The notes: generated by a model not told the origin, from the letters alone. A DNA stretch of 64,000 nt from Lacisediminihabitans sp040549525 (GCF_040549525.1 NZ_JBEPTM010000002.1:186001-250000), one strand, 5' to 3'; positions 25,254 to 33,800 are shown, counted from the first letter of the stretch. A program made the numbers and translations.

Positions 25254-26219
25254 ATGTCCGACAAGGCCCATTCCGCCGCGGCCCACTCGACGTCCGCCCA
25301 CTCCACCCCGTTCGTCGAAATCGAGCGTGCCGACTGGGCTGCCCTCGCGCCGACGACCGAGCTCCCACTTTCGCCGACCGAGATCGTGGGTCTCCGCGGG
25401 CTCGGCGACAGACTGGACCTGAGCGAGGTGACAGACGTCTACCTCCCTCTCAGCAAGCTCATCAGCCTGTATGCGGTGGGCGCTCGCCAACTCCATCGCG
25501 ACACGAGTCGTTTTCTCGGGCGCGATTCGCCCGCAACCCCCTTTGTGATCGGGGTCGCCGGATCCGTCGCGGTCGGCAAGTCGACCAGCGCCCGACTGCT
25601 GCGTGAGCTCCTCTCGCGCTGGGAGGACACCCCGCGCGTCGAGCTCGTGACCACCGACGGGTTTCTGCTCCCCAACGCGGAACTCGAACGCCGCGGCCTG
25701 ATGGAGCGCAAGGGATTCCCCGAGTCCTACGATCGCCGCGCGCTGCTCCGCTTCGTCACGAAGGTGAAGAGCGGTGCGGAGGAGGTGCGAGCCCCGTTCT
25801 ATTCGCACCTCAGCTACGACATCATCCACGACGCCGAGATCGTGGTGCGGCGGCCGGACATCCTCATCGTCGAGGGCCTGAACGTGTTGCAGCCGCCGTC
25901 ATCCGGGCACGGACTGGCGATCAGCGACCTGTTCGACTTCACCGTCTATGTGGATGCTCGCACCTCCGACATCGCCCGCTGGTACGAGGAGCGGTTCCTG
26001 AAGCTCCAGCAGGGCGCATTCACCAACCCCAAGTCCTACTTCCACCGCTTCGCGAGCCTGAGCCACGAGGAGGCGGTGGCTCGCGCCGCCGAGATCTGGA
26101 AGCGCATCAATGAGCCGAACCTTCTGCAGAATGTGCTTCCCACGCGCTCTCGGGCGGACCTCGTGCTGCGCAAGGGAGCCGATCACGCCGTGAACAGTGT
26201 TCTCCTGAGGAAGATCTAA
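25254..26219 (+). CDS. coaA: Type I pantothenate kinase
   Basis: 321 residues on the plus strand. It phosphorylates pantothenate, the first step of CoA synthesis. Walker A GSVAVGKS is at residues 103-110, followed by TTDGFLLPN and LMERKGFPESYD, all diagnostic of the prokaryotic type I enzyme. The first 20 residues (His/Ser/Ala-rich) are an added lead before the conserved region; an alternative start inside it is possible. CoA feedback regulation is known for the family. Confidence 0.95.
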   Translation: MSDKAHSAAAHSTSAHSTPFVEIERADWAALAPTTELPLSPTEIVGLRGLGDRLDLSEVTDVYLPLSKLISLYAVGARQLHRDTSRFLGRDSPATPFVIGVAGSVAVGKSTSARLLRELLSRWEDTPRVELVTTDGFLLPNAELERRGLMERKGFPESYDRRALLRFVTKVKSGAEEVRAPFYSHLSYDIIHDAEIVVRRPDILIVEGLNVLQPPSSGHGLAISDLFDFTVYVDARTSDIARWYEERFLKLQQGAFTNPKSYFHRFASLSHEEAVARAAEIWKRINEPNLLQNVLPTRSRADLVLRKGADHAVNSVLLRKI

Positions 26220-26271
26220 CGGAGCCATCCACCGCTGTGCCGGCTCCGGTGTGCGGCCGGCGACGGTCGAT

Positions 26272-26319
26272 CCGTCACTGGCTGTCCTCGACGGGGAGCG
26301 GGAGAGCAGTTCCTGTCCG
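26272..26319 (+). repeat. 48-bp palindromic repeat, unit 1
   Basis: Left arm CCGTCACTGGCTG, 22-bp centre, right arm CAGTTCCTGTCCG. Most divergent member, followed by CTGGGCGG. Confidence 0.7.
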
Positions 26320-26482
26320 CTGGGCGGAGATGGGCGCCGGTGGGCGCCGGTGGGCGCGGGTGGCGCACCGGTGGGCACCGGTGGGCGGGGCTGGGCGCGG
26401 CCGGGCGCGGGTGGGCGCGGCCGGGCGAGGATGGGCGGGGCCGTCAGCGGTCAGCCATCAGCCATCAGCGGTCATCGGTCAG

Positions 26483-26530
26483 CCGTCACTAAGTGTCGTC
26501 GTCGACGCGCGATAGAGCACTTAGTGACGG
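26483..26530 (+). repeat. 48-bp palindromic repeat, unit 2 (perfect arms)
   Basis: CCGTCACTAAGTG and its exact reverse complement CACTTAGTGACGG flank a 22-bp centre ending CGCGCGATAGAG. The arms form a perfect 13-bp stem. Confidence 0.85.
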
Positions 26531-26645
26531 GTGGGCGGGCGATGGAGGCCGGGCGATGGAGGCTGGGCGACGGGAGGCCGGGCGACCGACGGGCGCAGGC
26601 GCAACCGCGCGATCATCCCACTCCACCGAGGCGAACACACGTGAA

Positions 26646-26693
26646 CCGTCACTCGATGTCGTCTCCGCCCCGGCAAAGAGCACCTCTTGACGG
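26646..26693 (+). repeat. 48-bp palindromic repeat, unit 3
   Basis: Arms CCGTCACTCGATG and CACCTCTTGACGG, same length and orientation as unit 2, followed by CTGGGCGCG. Confidence 0.75.
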
Positions 26694-26760
26694 CTGGGCG
26701 CGCCGGGGAGATACCCGGCGTAGAGGTCTTCCCTCGGACCGGCACTTCTACCGCGGTGAG

Positions 26761-26808
26761 ACGTCACCAACGGTCGCCGCTGTCGCGCTATCGAGCACAT
26801 ACTGACGG
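26761..26808 (+). repeat. 48-bp palindromic repeat, unit 4
   Basis: Arms ACGTCACCAACGG and CACATACTGACGG with centre containing TCGCGCTATCGAG; followed by CTGGGCCC. Confidence 0.75.
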
Positions 26809-26904
26809 CTGGGCCCAGGTAGCCGGCAGACCGTGACGGGGGAAGCGCCTCTTCCCACTAAGCGGATTCGTCACGAAGAATCCGCGGACCACGACCACGA
26901 CCAA

Positions 26905-26952
26905 TCGCCACTGACTGTCGCCACCGTCGCGCGAGAGGGCACCTTCCGACGG
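26905..26952 (+). repeat. 48-bp palindromic repeat, unit 5, plus half unit
   Basis: Arms TCGCCACTGACTG and CACCTTCCGACGG with centre CGTCGCGCGAGAGGG. A second copy of the right arm alone (TACCTTCCGACGG then CTGGGCGCG) follows, ending at 26980. Confidence 0.72.
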
Positions 26953-27129
26953 CTGATCGCGCGTGAGTACCTTCCGACGGCTGGGCGCGACACCCTCCCA
27001 ACCGACGCCGGTTATCCCCGACGGAGTCCTGCCACTGCACCATGCCAAGCGGTGAGCGGCGATCGGCAAGCGCCGAGCCGCAAGCGGTGAGCGGCCGGCG
27101 GTGAGCGGCAAGCGGCCGGCGGCGATCAT

Positions 27130-27177
27130 CCGTCACTGACTGTCGCTCCCGCCCCGCGACGGAGCACTTACTGACGG
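27130..27177 (+). repeat. 48-bp palindromic repeat, unit 6
   Basis: Arms CCGTCACTGACTG and CACTTACTGACGG with centre CCGCCCCGCGACGGAG. Confidence 0.78.
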
Positions 27178-27194
27178 ACGAGAGTCGGAAACGG

Positions 27195-27250
27195 TCAGCG
27201 AGCGAGCTGCTCCCGCACGACCTCAGCGAGCGAGCTGCTCCCGCACAACC
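27195..27250. repeat. 28-bp tandem duplication at the glmM 3' end
   Basis: TCAGCGAGCGAGCTGCTCCC-type sequence occurs twice in direct succession (27195-27222 and 27223-27250), differing at one base. The second copy encodes the last glmM codons and stop; the first lies just after the stop. Confidence 0.85.
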
Positions 27251-28584
27251 TCAGCGAGCGACTCGGTGATCGCCTGGGCGGTCGCCTGGTCTTCTGCCTC
27301 TACCATCACCCGCACCATCGGTTCCGTACCGGACTTGCGCAGCAGCACCCGCCCGGTCTCCCCGAGGCGCGCTTCGGCGGCGCGAATCGCATCCGCGATC
27401 ACCGTGTTCGTCGCCAGACCGTGTTGGTCCACCCCGCGCACGTTGATCATGACCTGCGGATACACCGTCATCACCGCGGCGAGCTCCGCCAGCGACTTGC
27501 CGGTGCGTGCCATCTCGGCGAGCAGGTGGAGTCCGGTGAGGATGCCGTCGCCGGTTGTCGCGAACTGGCTCATGATCACATGCCCGGACTGTTCACCCCC
27601 GAGGCTCAACTTCTTCTCGGTGAGAGCCTCGAGCACGTAGCGGTCGCCGACGGAGGTCTGCAGCAGGGTGATGCCGTGCTCGGCCATCGCGACCTTGAGG
27701 CCGAGGTTAGACATCACCGTGGCGACGAGAGTGTCGTCTGCGAGCAGGCCGCGCTCCTTCATGGAGACCGCGAGGATCGCCATGATCTGGTCGCCGTCCA
27801 CGATCTGCCCGAGGTGATCGACGGCGAGGCACCGATCCGCATCCCCGTCATGGGCGATGCCGACATCGGCGCCGTGTTCGAGCACCGCGCGGGCGAGATT
27901 GTCGAGGTGGGTGGAGCCGACTCCCTCGTTGATGTTGTACCCGTCGGGATCGGAACCGATCACTGTCACCGTGGCGCCCGCGTCCGTGAAGACCTCCGGG
28001 GAGATTCCGGCGGCGGCACCGTTGGCGCAGTCGAGCACCACATGGATGCCCTCGAGCCGGTGAGGGAGGGTCGAAAGGAGGTGGAGGACGTAGCGATCCT
28101 CGGCATCCGCGAAACGACGGATGCGTCCGACCTCGACCCCGGTCGGAGCAAGCTTCTTTTCCCCAAGCGCGGCTTCGATGCGGTCTTCCACTTCATCGGG
28201 CAATTTCGTGCCGCCCACCGCGAAGAACTTGATCCCGTTATCGGGAGCCGCATTGTGAGATGCCGAGATCACGACGCCGAAATCGGCCTTGATGTCCGCG
28301 ATCAGGAACGCCGCAGCCGGAGTCGGGATGATTCCGGCGTCGAGAACATCGACGCCGGAGCTGGCGAAACCCGCCATGACGGCCGCCGCGATGAACTCTC
28401 CGGAGACCCGCGGATCGCGCGCGACCACACCGACCGGCCGTCGCCCGGAGGCTCGACGGCCGTCGGCGAATCGTCCTTTACCGAGCACCACGGAAGCGGC
28501 CTGGGCAAGCCCGACGGCCAGCTCTACCGTGATGACATCGTTCGCCAGACCCCGAACGCCGTCGGTGCCGAAGAGGCGAGGCAT
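27223..28584 (-). CDS. glmM: Phosphoglucosamine mutase
   Basis: 453 residues, normal length. It interconverts glucosamine 6- and 1-phosphate on the way to UDP-GlcNAc. Start MPRLFGTDGVRGLANDVIT is diagnostic, the phosphoserine loop is VISASHNAAPDNG with Ser109 as the likely nucleophile (the usual Pro after ASHN is Ala here), and the metal loop is AHDGDADRC. The C-terminal phosphate-binding RKSGTEPMVRVM is intact. It follows rpsI by 24 bp and so may be cotranscribed with rplM-rpsI, an order seen in other Gram-positives. Confidence 0.96.
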   Translation of the reverse strand: MPRLFGTDGVRGLANDVITVELAVGLAQAASVVLGKGRFADGRRASGRRPVGVVARDPRVSGEFIAAAVMAGFASSGVDVLDAGIIPTPAAAFLIADIKADFGVVISASHNAAPDNGIKFFAVGGTKLPDEVEDRIEAALGEKKLAPTGVEVGRIRRFADAEDRYVLHLLSTLPHRLEGIHVVLDCANGAAAGISPEVFTDAGATVTVIGSDPDGYNINEGVGSTHLDNLARAVLEHGADVGIAHDGDADRCLAVDHLGQIVDGDQIMAILAVSMKERGLLADDTLVATVMSNLGLKVAMAEHGITLLQTSVGDRYVLEALTEKKLSLGGEQSGHVIMSQFATTGDGILTGLHLLAEMARTGKSLAELAAVMTVYPQVMINVRGVDQHGLATNTVIADAIRAAEARLGETGRVLLRKSGTEPMVRVMVEAEDQATAQAITESLAEVVREQLAR

Positions 28585-28608
28585 AGAACCCGACTCAGTT
28601 GCGGCGCG

Positions 28609-29097
28609 TTAGCGCTTGGAGAACTGAGGCGCCTTACGTGCCTTCTTGAGTCCGGCCTTCTTGCGCTCCTTGACGCGAGCGTCACGGCTGAGGAAGCCGG
28701 CCTTCTTGAGGGCCGCACGGTTGTTCTCTTCGTCGATCTGGTTGAGCGAACGCGAGATGCCGAGACGCAGGGCTCCGGCCTGGCCCGAGGGGCCACCACC
28801 GGTGATGCGGGCGATCACGTCGTAGCTGCCGAGCAGGTCGAGGATCTTGAACGGGTCGTTGATGAGCTGCTGGTGCAGCTTGTTGGGGAAGTAGTCCTCG
28901 AGGGTGCGACCGTTCACGGTGATGACACCGGATCCGGGAGCGATGCGCACGCGCGCGATGGCCTGCTTGCGACGTCCGACGGCTGCGCCGGGGACGTTCA
29001 GAACCGCGCGAGGGGTCTTCGTCTCGACCGCTGCGCTGCTCTCGGTGGAATAGCTCTCGAGAACTGCTTCGTCGAGTGAATCTTCGATCTTCGCCAT
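28609..29097 (-). CDS. rpsI: 30S ribosomal protein S9
   Basis: 162 residues, with about 30 acidic/Ser/Thr residues added before the conserved GRRKQAIARVRI start of S9. The C-terminal tail KKARKAPQFSKR, which reaches the P-site tRNA, is intact. It sits 32 bp after rplM, the near-universal L13-S9 pair. Confidence 0.97.
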   Translation of the reverse strand: MAKIEDSLDEAVLESYSTESSAAVETKTPRAVLNVPGAAVGRRKQAIARVRIAPGSGVITVNGRTLEDYFPNKLHQQLINDPFKILDLLGSYDVIARITGGGPSGQAGALRLGISRSLNQIDEENNRAALKKAGFLSRDARVKERKKAGLKKARKAPQFSKR

Positions 29098-29129
29098 GAT
29101 GTTGGAAATCCTTATTCTGTCGGTGCGCG

Positions 29130-29576
29130 CTACTGCGCGACCTGGCCGAGGGTGTAGGTCTTGGGCTGCTGGGCAGCGTGGGGGTGCTCGGCGCCTGCGT
29201 AGACCTTGAGCTTGGTGAGCTGGGCGCGACCGATCGAGTTCTTCGGCAGCATGCCGCGCACGGCCTTCTCGACGGCACGCGTCGGGTGCTTCTCGAGCAT
29301 CTCGATGTAGGTCATCGAGCTCAGGCCGCCCGGGTAGCCGGAGTGGCGGTAGGCCCGCTTCTGCGCGAGCTTCGCGCCGGTGAGGGCGACCTTCTCGGCG
29401 TTGATGATGATGACGAAGTCGCCCATGTCCATGTGGGGAGCGAAGGTCGCCTTGTGCTTGCCGCGCAGCAGGACTGCCGCGTGGGTCGCCAGACGACCGA
29501 GGACGATGTCAGTGGCGTCGATGATGACCCACTCACGCTGAACGTCTTCGGGCTTGGGGGAGAAAGTGCGCGTCAC
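29130..29576 (-). CDS. rplM: 50S ribosomal protein L13
   Basis: 148 residues from GTG at 29576 (VTRTFSPKPEDVQREWVIID). The open frame extends further upstream across the promoter, so the GTG that gives the standard L13 N-terminus was chosen. ATDIVLGRLATHAAVLLRGK and MLPKNSIGR are typical. It is an early 23S-binding protein. A promoter of good quality lies about 145 bp upstream. Confidence 0.96.
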   Translation of the reverse strand: MTRTFSPKPEDVQREWVIIDATDIVLGRLATHAAVLLRGKHKATFAPHMDMGDFVIIINAEKVALTGAKLAQKRAYRHSGYPGGLSSMTYIEMLEKHPTRAVEKAVRGMLPKNSIGRAQLTKLKVYAGAEHPHAAQQPKTYTLGQVAQ

Positions 29577-29718
29577 AGTAGTACTGCTTTCTTGTGTCGA
29601 AATGAGGTGTTCGTGAATCCCACTCCGATGGGTGTTCCGCAGACGATGTCGCGGAACGCTGCCGGTGGAGGGCTCAAGTTCGTGATACCACGCCACACAG
29701 CGCAGGCACCAAGGGTCA

Positions 29719-29748
29719 AGACTAGTCTCTGCGCCCGTCCGGGGTCAA
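29719..29748 (-). promoter_or_regulatory. Putative rplM-rpsI promoter overlapping the truA stop
   Basis: TTGACC, 18 bp, TAGTCT on the minus strand. The -35 hexamer contains the truA stop codon TGA (29745-29747). The layout matches the str operon promoter at 57291, also TTGACC with an 18-bp spacer. Confidence 0.65.
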
Positions 29749-30689
29749 ACCGGCCGACGGTTGCGCGTGGTATGGGCGCGGGCCGCCATCTCCGCCTCCG
29801 GCGGGTAGCCCACCTCCACGAGAGTCAGCCCCTTGGCCGGCAGAACCTTGAAGTCACTCGGTCGATCGAGCTCATCCCGCAGCTCGACGAGCCGGCCGGA
29901 CTCGAGCTTGGACTCCCCCACCGCGATCGTCGCACCGACGAGGGATCGCACCATGCTGTGGCAGAACGCGTCGGCTCGCACCTCTGCCGTGAGCACCCCG
30001 TCGTCGGCCCTGGTCCAGAAGAAGCGCTCGAGGGTCCGCACCGTGGTCGCCCCCTCTCGCGGTTTGCAGAAGGCGGCCCAGTCGTGCAGCCCGAGGAGAC
30101 CCTGCGCCGCCTGGTTCATTCGATCGAGGTCGAGAACGGCGGGATACCAGAGCGTGTGGCCCCGAAGCAGCGGATTGCGCGGGGCCGAGGCATCCGCTAC
30201 CCGATACTGGTACCGCCGCCAGGTCGCCGAGAACCGGGCGTCGAATCCCTCGGGAGCGAAGGATCCGCGCGATACGTAGATATCGGCGTTCAGCCCGGCG
30301 ATGCCATTGAGGCGCCTGCCGAGGGCGCGCGGTCCGTCGAAACGAGCCCCGGGTGCCAACGGAGGTGTCTTGCCCCTCGGCCGCGACAGGACACCGAGCT
30401 GCTCCTTCGTCACGTCGAGATGCGCGACCTGTCCGGTCGCGTGCACCCCCGCATCCGTTCGTCCGGCGACGGTGAGCGGCTCGACCGGCCCGTGCTTGCC
30501 GAAGATGATGGCCAGCGCCGACTCGAGCTCCCCCTGAACGGTGCGCAATCCGGGCTGCGCGGACCAGCCGAGGAAGTTGCCACCGTCATAGGACAGGTCG
30601 AGTCGGATGCGGGTCTTTCCCGGCAGGGGACCGGACACCTGCGGGGGTCCGTGCAGGATGTTCACGCCAGGGAGATTCTCGACGTCCAC
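29745..30689 (-). CDS. truA: tRNA pseudouridine(38-40) synthase
   Basis: 314 residues from a GTG at 30689 (VDVENLPGVNILHG); a second GTG at 30665 is also possible, and neither has a strong ribosome site. The frame opens further upstream across the divergent acyltransferase, which is unlikely to be coding. The catalytic aspartate lies in AGRTDAGVHATGQVAH, and FSATWRRYQYRV and HDWAAFCKPRE follow. It isomerises uridines in the anticodon arm of tRNAs. Its stop overlaps the rplM promoter. Confidence 0.92.
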   Translation of the reverse strand: MDVENLPGVNILHGPPQVSGPLPGKTRIRLDLSYDGGNFLGWSAQPGLRTVQGELESALAIIFGKHGPVEPLTVAGRTDAGVHATGQVAHLDVTKEQLGVLSRPRGKTPPLAPGARFDGPRALGRRLNGIAGLNADIYVSRGSFAPEGFDARFSATWRRYQYRVADASAPRNPLLRGHTLWYPAVLDLDRMNQAAQGLLGLHDWAAFCKPREGATTVRTLERFFWTRADDGVLTAEVRADAFCHSMVRSLVGATIAVGESKLESGRLVELRDELDRPSDFKVLPAKGLTLVEVGYPPEAEMAARAHTTRNRRPV

Positions 30690-30795
30690 ACCCCAGAGTC
30701 TAGATCGAAGTGTGTTCGCCGCTCCGCCCACCGGGCGCCGCTCCGAGCGGAGTTGACCTCCCGCCCGGTCACGACGAAACTCGAGTGGTCTCCCT

Positions 30796-32676
30796 ATGAC
30801 CACTTCCCCCACACTCCTCGAATCGACGGCTCCCGCGCCAGGGGGGATGCCGCTCTCCGTCGATCCCCGATCGACGCGGCTACCCGGGCTGGACGGCCTT
30901 CGCGCCATCGCCGTCGCCGCGGTGATCCTCTACCATCTGGGATCCGGCATCCTTCCGGGGGGATTCATCGGCGTCGACGTCTTCTTCGTGATCAGTGGAT
31001 TCCTCATCACGGGGCTCCTGATGCGCGAGAAGGATTCGCAGACTCGCATCCGCCTCTCCGGGTTCTGGATGCGCCGTGCCCGGCGCCTCTTGCCGGCTCT
31101 CAGCCTCGTCGTGGCGGTCTCTGCGACCCTCGCCCTCGTGATCGGCGGCAATCCGCTCGTTCACCTGGGGCGCCAGGTACTCGGGGCCGCGACCTTCAGC
31201 AGCAACTGGCTGTCCATTGCGGCCGCGCAGAGCTATTTCGATGAGACTTCGCCGGAGCTGTTCCGCAACCTCTGGTCGCTGGCGGTCGAAGAGCAGTTCT
31301 ACCTCGTCTGGCCGGTGGTGGTCCTGCTGGTGCTCGCGCTTCGGTCACGGCGCGCACGGTTGCTCGTCGTCATGGCGATCGGCGCCGCCTCGGCCACAGC
31401 GATGATCCTCCTCGCCTCGACCGGTGATCCCACCCGCGTCTACTACGGCAGCGACACGCACAGCTTCGGCCTGGCGATCGGGGCGGCGCTCGCGATCCTC
31501 CACCGGGACTGGCCGGCGAGCACGGGGCCGACCGCCCGCCGGGTGCTGCCCCCCGTGGCCGTGCTCTCGGTTCTCGGCATCCTCGCCATCGCCCTGATGC
31601 TTCCGGCCGGTGCCGCGTTCACCTACCGCGGCGGGCTGCTGTTGGTCGCCCTGCTCACCGCGCTGGCGATCGCCGGCGCTGTCGTCTCCCGCGTCGGCGC
31701 GGCTCTCGACTGGCCTCCGCTGCGCTGGATCGGCGCGCGCTCGTACGGCCTCTATCTCTGGCACTGGCCGCTGTGGGTGTTGGTGACGGCCGCACTCCCC
31801 TCGCCGTCGAGCGGTGGGAGCGGATGGATGCCCGGCGTGATCGCACTCGTGCTGACCGTCGGGGCCGCCGCCGCCTCCTACCGCTTCATCGAGCAGCCGA
31901 TCCACCGCATCGGGTTCCGCGCTGTTGTCGCCGGATGGCTCGACTCCAGGCCGCGCACGACGCCAAGGATCATCGGCATCGTCTCGTCTGCGCTGCTGGT
32001 TGCGGCGCTCGTCGGCACCACCGGCGTCGCCATCGCCGCCGACCCCGGGACCACCGACGCGCAGGCCGTGATCGAGAGGGGGAGCAAGTCACTGGCACCG
32101 GCACGCCCACGGCCCTCCGCCACCGCCGCGACCCCTCCCGCCCTGCCGGGCGGGGACCAGATCGATGCGATCGGCGACTCGGTCATGCTCGCTTCCGCTC
32201 CCGAACTCCAGGCCGGCTTTCCCGGCATCCAGATCGATGCCGTCGTGTCACGGCAGCTCTCGTCAGCGCCCGCGATCGTGCAGGGATTGCGCGACTCCGG
32301 CACGCTGCGACCGGTGCTGCTGATCGGCCTGGGCACCAATGGCCCGATCGACCGGCAGTCCCTCGACCAAATCCGGTCCATCGTTGGCCCCCGTCACGAG
32401 ATCGTGGTGGTGAACGTGCAGGCTCCGCGGGGCTGGACCGATCAGGTGAACGTCACCCTCACGCGGTTCGCCCAGCAGTATCGCTCGGTCGAACTCGCCA
32501 ACTGGCGTGATGCCATCTCCTCGCGGCTCGACCTGCTCGCCAGGGACCAGATCCATCCCGGAGCCGCCGGCGGCGCCATCTATGTTCGCGCGGTGACGGA
32601 TGCCCTGCAGCGGCTGGCCGAACTGCCGCCCTCACGCAGCACCAACGACTTCGGACTCGCCGGCGTGCCGCTCTAG
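30796..32676 (+). CDS. OafA/OatA-type membrane acyltransferase with SGNH domain
   Basis: 626 residues on the plus strand. Residues about 30-390 are an acyltransferase-3 domain of ten or eleven membrane segments, with the catalytic-type RNLWSLAVEEQFYLVWP segment and the FFVISGFLITGLL start. A linker rich in Ala/Pro leads to an extracellular SGNH hydrolase-like domain from about 455: DAIGDSVMLAS (nucleophile Ser), GLGTNG, and DQIHPG near the end (Asp-His pair). Such proteins O-acetylate peptidoglycan or other surface glycans; the substrate here is unknown. It is alone, divergent from truA. Confidence 0.88.
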   Translation: MTTSPTLLESTAPAPGGMPLSVDPRSTRLPGLDGLRAIAVAAVILYHLGSGILPGGFIGVDVFFVISGFLITGLLMREKDSQTRIRLSGFWMRRARRLLPALSLVVAVSATLALVIGGNPLVHLGRQVLGAATFSSNWLSIAAAQSYFDETSPELFRNLWSLAVEEQFYLVWPVVVLLVLALRSRRARLLVVMAIGAASATAMILLASTGDPTRVYYGSDTHSFGLAIGAALAILHRDWPASTGPTARRVLPPVAVLSVLGILAIALMLPAGAAFTYRGGLLLVALLTALAIAGAVVSRVGAALDWPPLRWIGARSYGLYLWHWPLWVLVTAALPSPSSGGSGWMPGVIALVLTVGAAAASYRFIEQPIHRIGFRAVVAGWLDSRPRTTPRIIGIVSSALLVAALVGTTGVAIAADPGTTDAQAVIERGSKSLAPARPRPSATAATPPALPGGDQIDAIGDSVMLASAPELQAGFPGIQIDAVVSRQLSSAPAIVQGLRDSGTLRPVLLIGLGTNGPIDRQSLDQIRSIVGPRHEIVVVNVQAPRGWTDQVNVTLTRFAQQYRSVELANWRDAISSRLDLLARDQIHPGAAGGAIYVRAVTDALQRLAELPPSRSTNDFGLAGVPL

Positions 32677-32688
32677 AACGGTTCGGTG

Positions 32689-33714
32689 TCAGGACTTCGG
32701 ATGCTTCGCCCGACTGGGCTGCACGCGTGGGGGCTCCCCGGGCATCTTGGGGAAGTCGGGAGGGAACGGCAACTCGCCAAGACCGTTCGCGAGATCACGC
32801 TCCCACCATCCATGGAGCGCGTCTATTGTTCCGGGCTTCTCCCCCATGCGCTGCCAGGGATCGCCCGAGCTCGCCAGCCGCGCGGGAACCGTGAGTACGG
32901 TGAGCGCTCGAGGGTCCACAGACTCCAGCTCGCTCCACTCGATCGGGCATGACACCGGAGCGTGCGCAAGCGCCCTCGGACTGTAGGCGCCGGCCATGGT
33001 GCGATCCCGGTTGGCCTGGTTGAAGTCGACGAAGATCCGCTCTCCACGCTCCTCCTTCCACCAGGCCGTCGTCACCTGTTTCGGCATCCGTCGCTCCAAC
33101 TCCCTGGCCGCCGCGATCACCGCGTGCCGCACATCGAGAAACTCGCGGCTCGCCTCGATCGGTGCGAAGACATGGAGTCCGCGGTTGCCGGAGGTCTTGA
33201 TGAATGCCTCGAGGCCGACCTCGGCGAGCAGAGCGCGCAGCTCGATCGCCGCGGGAATCGCGTCGTCGAAGTCGGTGCCGGGCTGCGGGTCGAGATCGAT
33301 GCGCAACTGGTCGGGATTGTCGGTGTTCTCCGCACGCGAGGGCCAGGGGTGGAAGACGATCGTGTTCATCTGCACCGCCCAGACGGCCGCCGCGGGCTCA
33401 TCGATGACGAGTTGCGGATGCGATCGCCCACTCGGGTAGACCACCGGAACCGCGCGCACGAAATCCGGCGCGCCCTTCGGCGGGTTCTTCGAGAAGAACT
33501 GCTCCCCGTCGATCCCCTCCGCAAACCGCTGGAGGGAGACGGGGCGGTCGCCATTGGCCCGAACGAAGGCATCACCGACCTCCACTACGTAGCGCGCGAG
33601 GTCGAGCTTGGTGATCCCGAGGTCCGGCCAGAGCACTCGAGACGGGCTCGATACCCGCATCTGCCGGGTGCCGTGGGGTCCGGGGACATCGAGGGTTGCT
33701 GCATCGCTGGCCAT
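32689..33714 (-). CDS. Stand-alone LigD-type polymerase/primase
   Basis: 341 residues comprising only the polymerase (archaeo-eukaryotic primase-like) domain of LigD, without ligase or phosphoesterase parts. The start QMRVSSPSRVLWPDLGITKL is shared with LigD polymerase domains, the metal-binding aspartates are in LRIDLDPQPG, and TSGNRGLHVFAPIE is a family hallmark. Such enzymes add ribonucleotides or fill gaps in Ku-dependent end joining. No ku or ligD lies in the window, so the partner must be elsewhere. It converges on the acyltransferase with 12 bp between the stops. Confidence 0.9.
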   Translation of the reverse strand: MASDAATLDVPGPHGTRQMRVSSPSRVLWPDLGITKLDLARYVVEVGDAFVRANGDRPVSLQRFAEGIDGEQFFSKNPPKGAPDFVRAVPVVYPSGRSHPQLVIDEPAAAVWAVQMNTIVFHPWPSRAENTDNPDQLRIDLDPQPGTDFDDAIPAAIELRALLAEVGLEAFIKTSGNRGLHVFAPIEASREFLDVRHAVIAAARELERRMPKQVTTAWWKEERGERIFVDFNQANRDRTMAGAYSPRALAHAPVSCPIEWSELESVDPRALTVLTVPARLASSGDPWQRMGEKPGTIDALHGWWERDLANGLGELPFPPDFPKMPGEPPRVQPSRAKHPKS

Positions 33715-33755
33715 GGTGCCACGGTACTCGGGCCCGCGTCGCTATGGCCGATTAA

Positions 33756-33792
33756 CGAAGGATGGCCCCGCCATCGGCGGGGCCATCGTTCG
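33756..33792 (-). terminator. Terminator of the alpha operon (after rplQ)
   Basis: GATGGCCCCGCC and GGCGGGGCCATC form a perfect 12-bp stem with a 3-base loop, extended by CGAA/TTCG. It lies 8 bp after the rplQ stop on the minus strand. Confidence 0.85.
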
Positions 33793-33800
33793 GTGAAAAA

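Larger units (their letters stand above)
26220..27222. repeat. 1-kb gene-free repeat region between coaA and glmM
   Basis: No gene can be supported here; open frames on both strands are low-complexity. The stretch contains six 48-bp palindromic units (listed separately), a block of GGGCG/GGTGGGCGC reiterations at 26320-26450, a short CAGCGGTCAGCCAT-type repeat at 26440-26480, and AAGCGGTGAGCGGC-type repeats at 27043-27122. It lies between convergent 3' ends of coaA and glmM. Confidence 0.85.

Noticed and set aside
23319..25829. Long version of GlmS (836 codons)
   Set aside because: GlmS needs an N-terminal catalytic Cys2, present only with the ATG at 25175; the rest is antisense of coaA.
26251..26805. 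Open frames in the repeat region
   Set aside because: Low-complexity translation of GGGCG and palindromic repeats, no ribosome site, different frames in each unit.
26272..27177. Repeats that could be taken for a CRISPR array
   Set aside because: Units are degenerate, 48 bp, spaced irregularly by 67-177 bp, strongly palindromic, and no cas gene is near.
29178..31244. 688-codon plus-strand open frame over rplM-truA
   Set aside because: Antisense of rplM and truA and out of frame with the acyltransferase.
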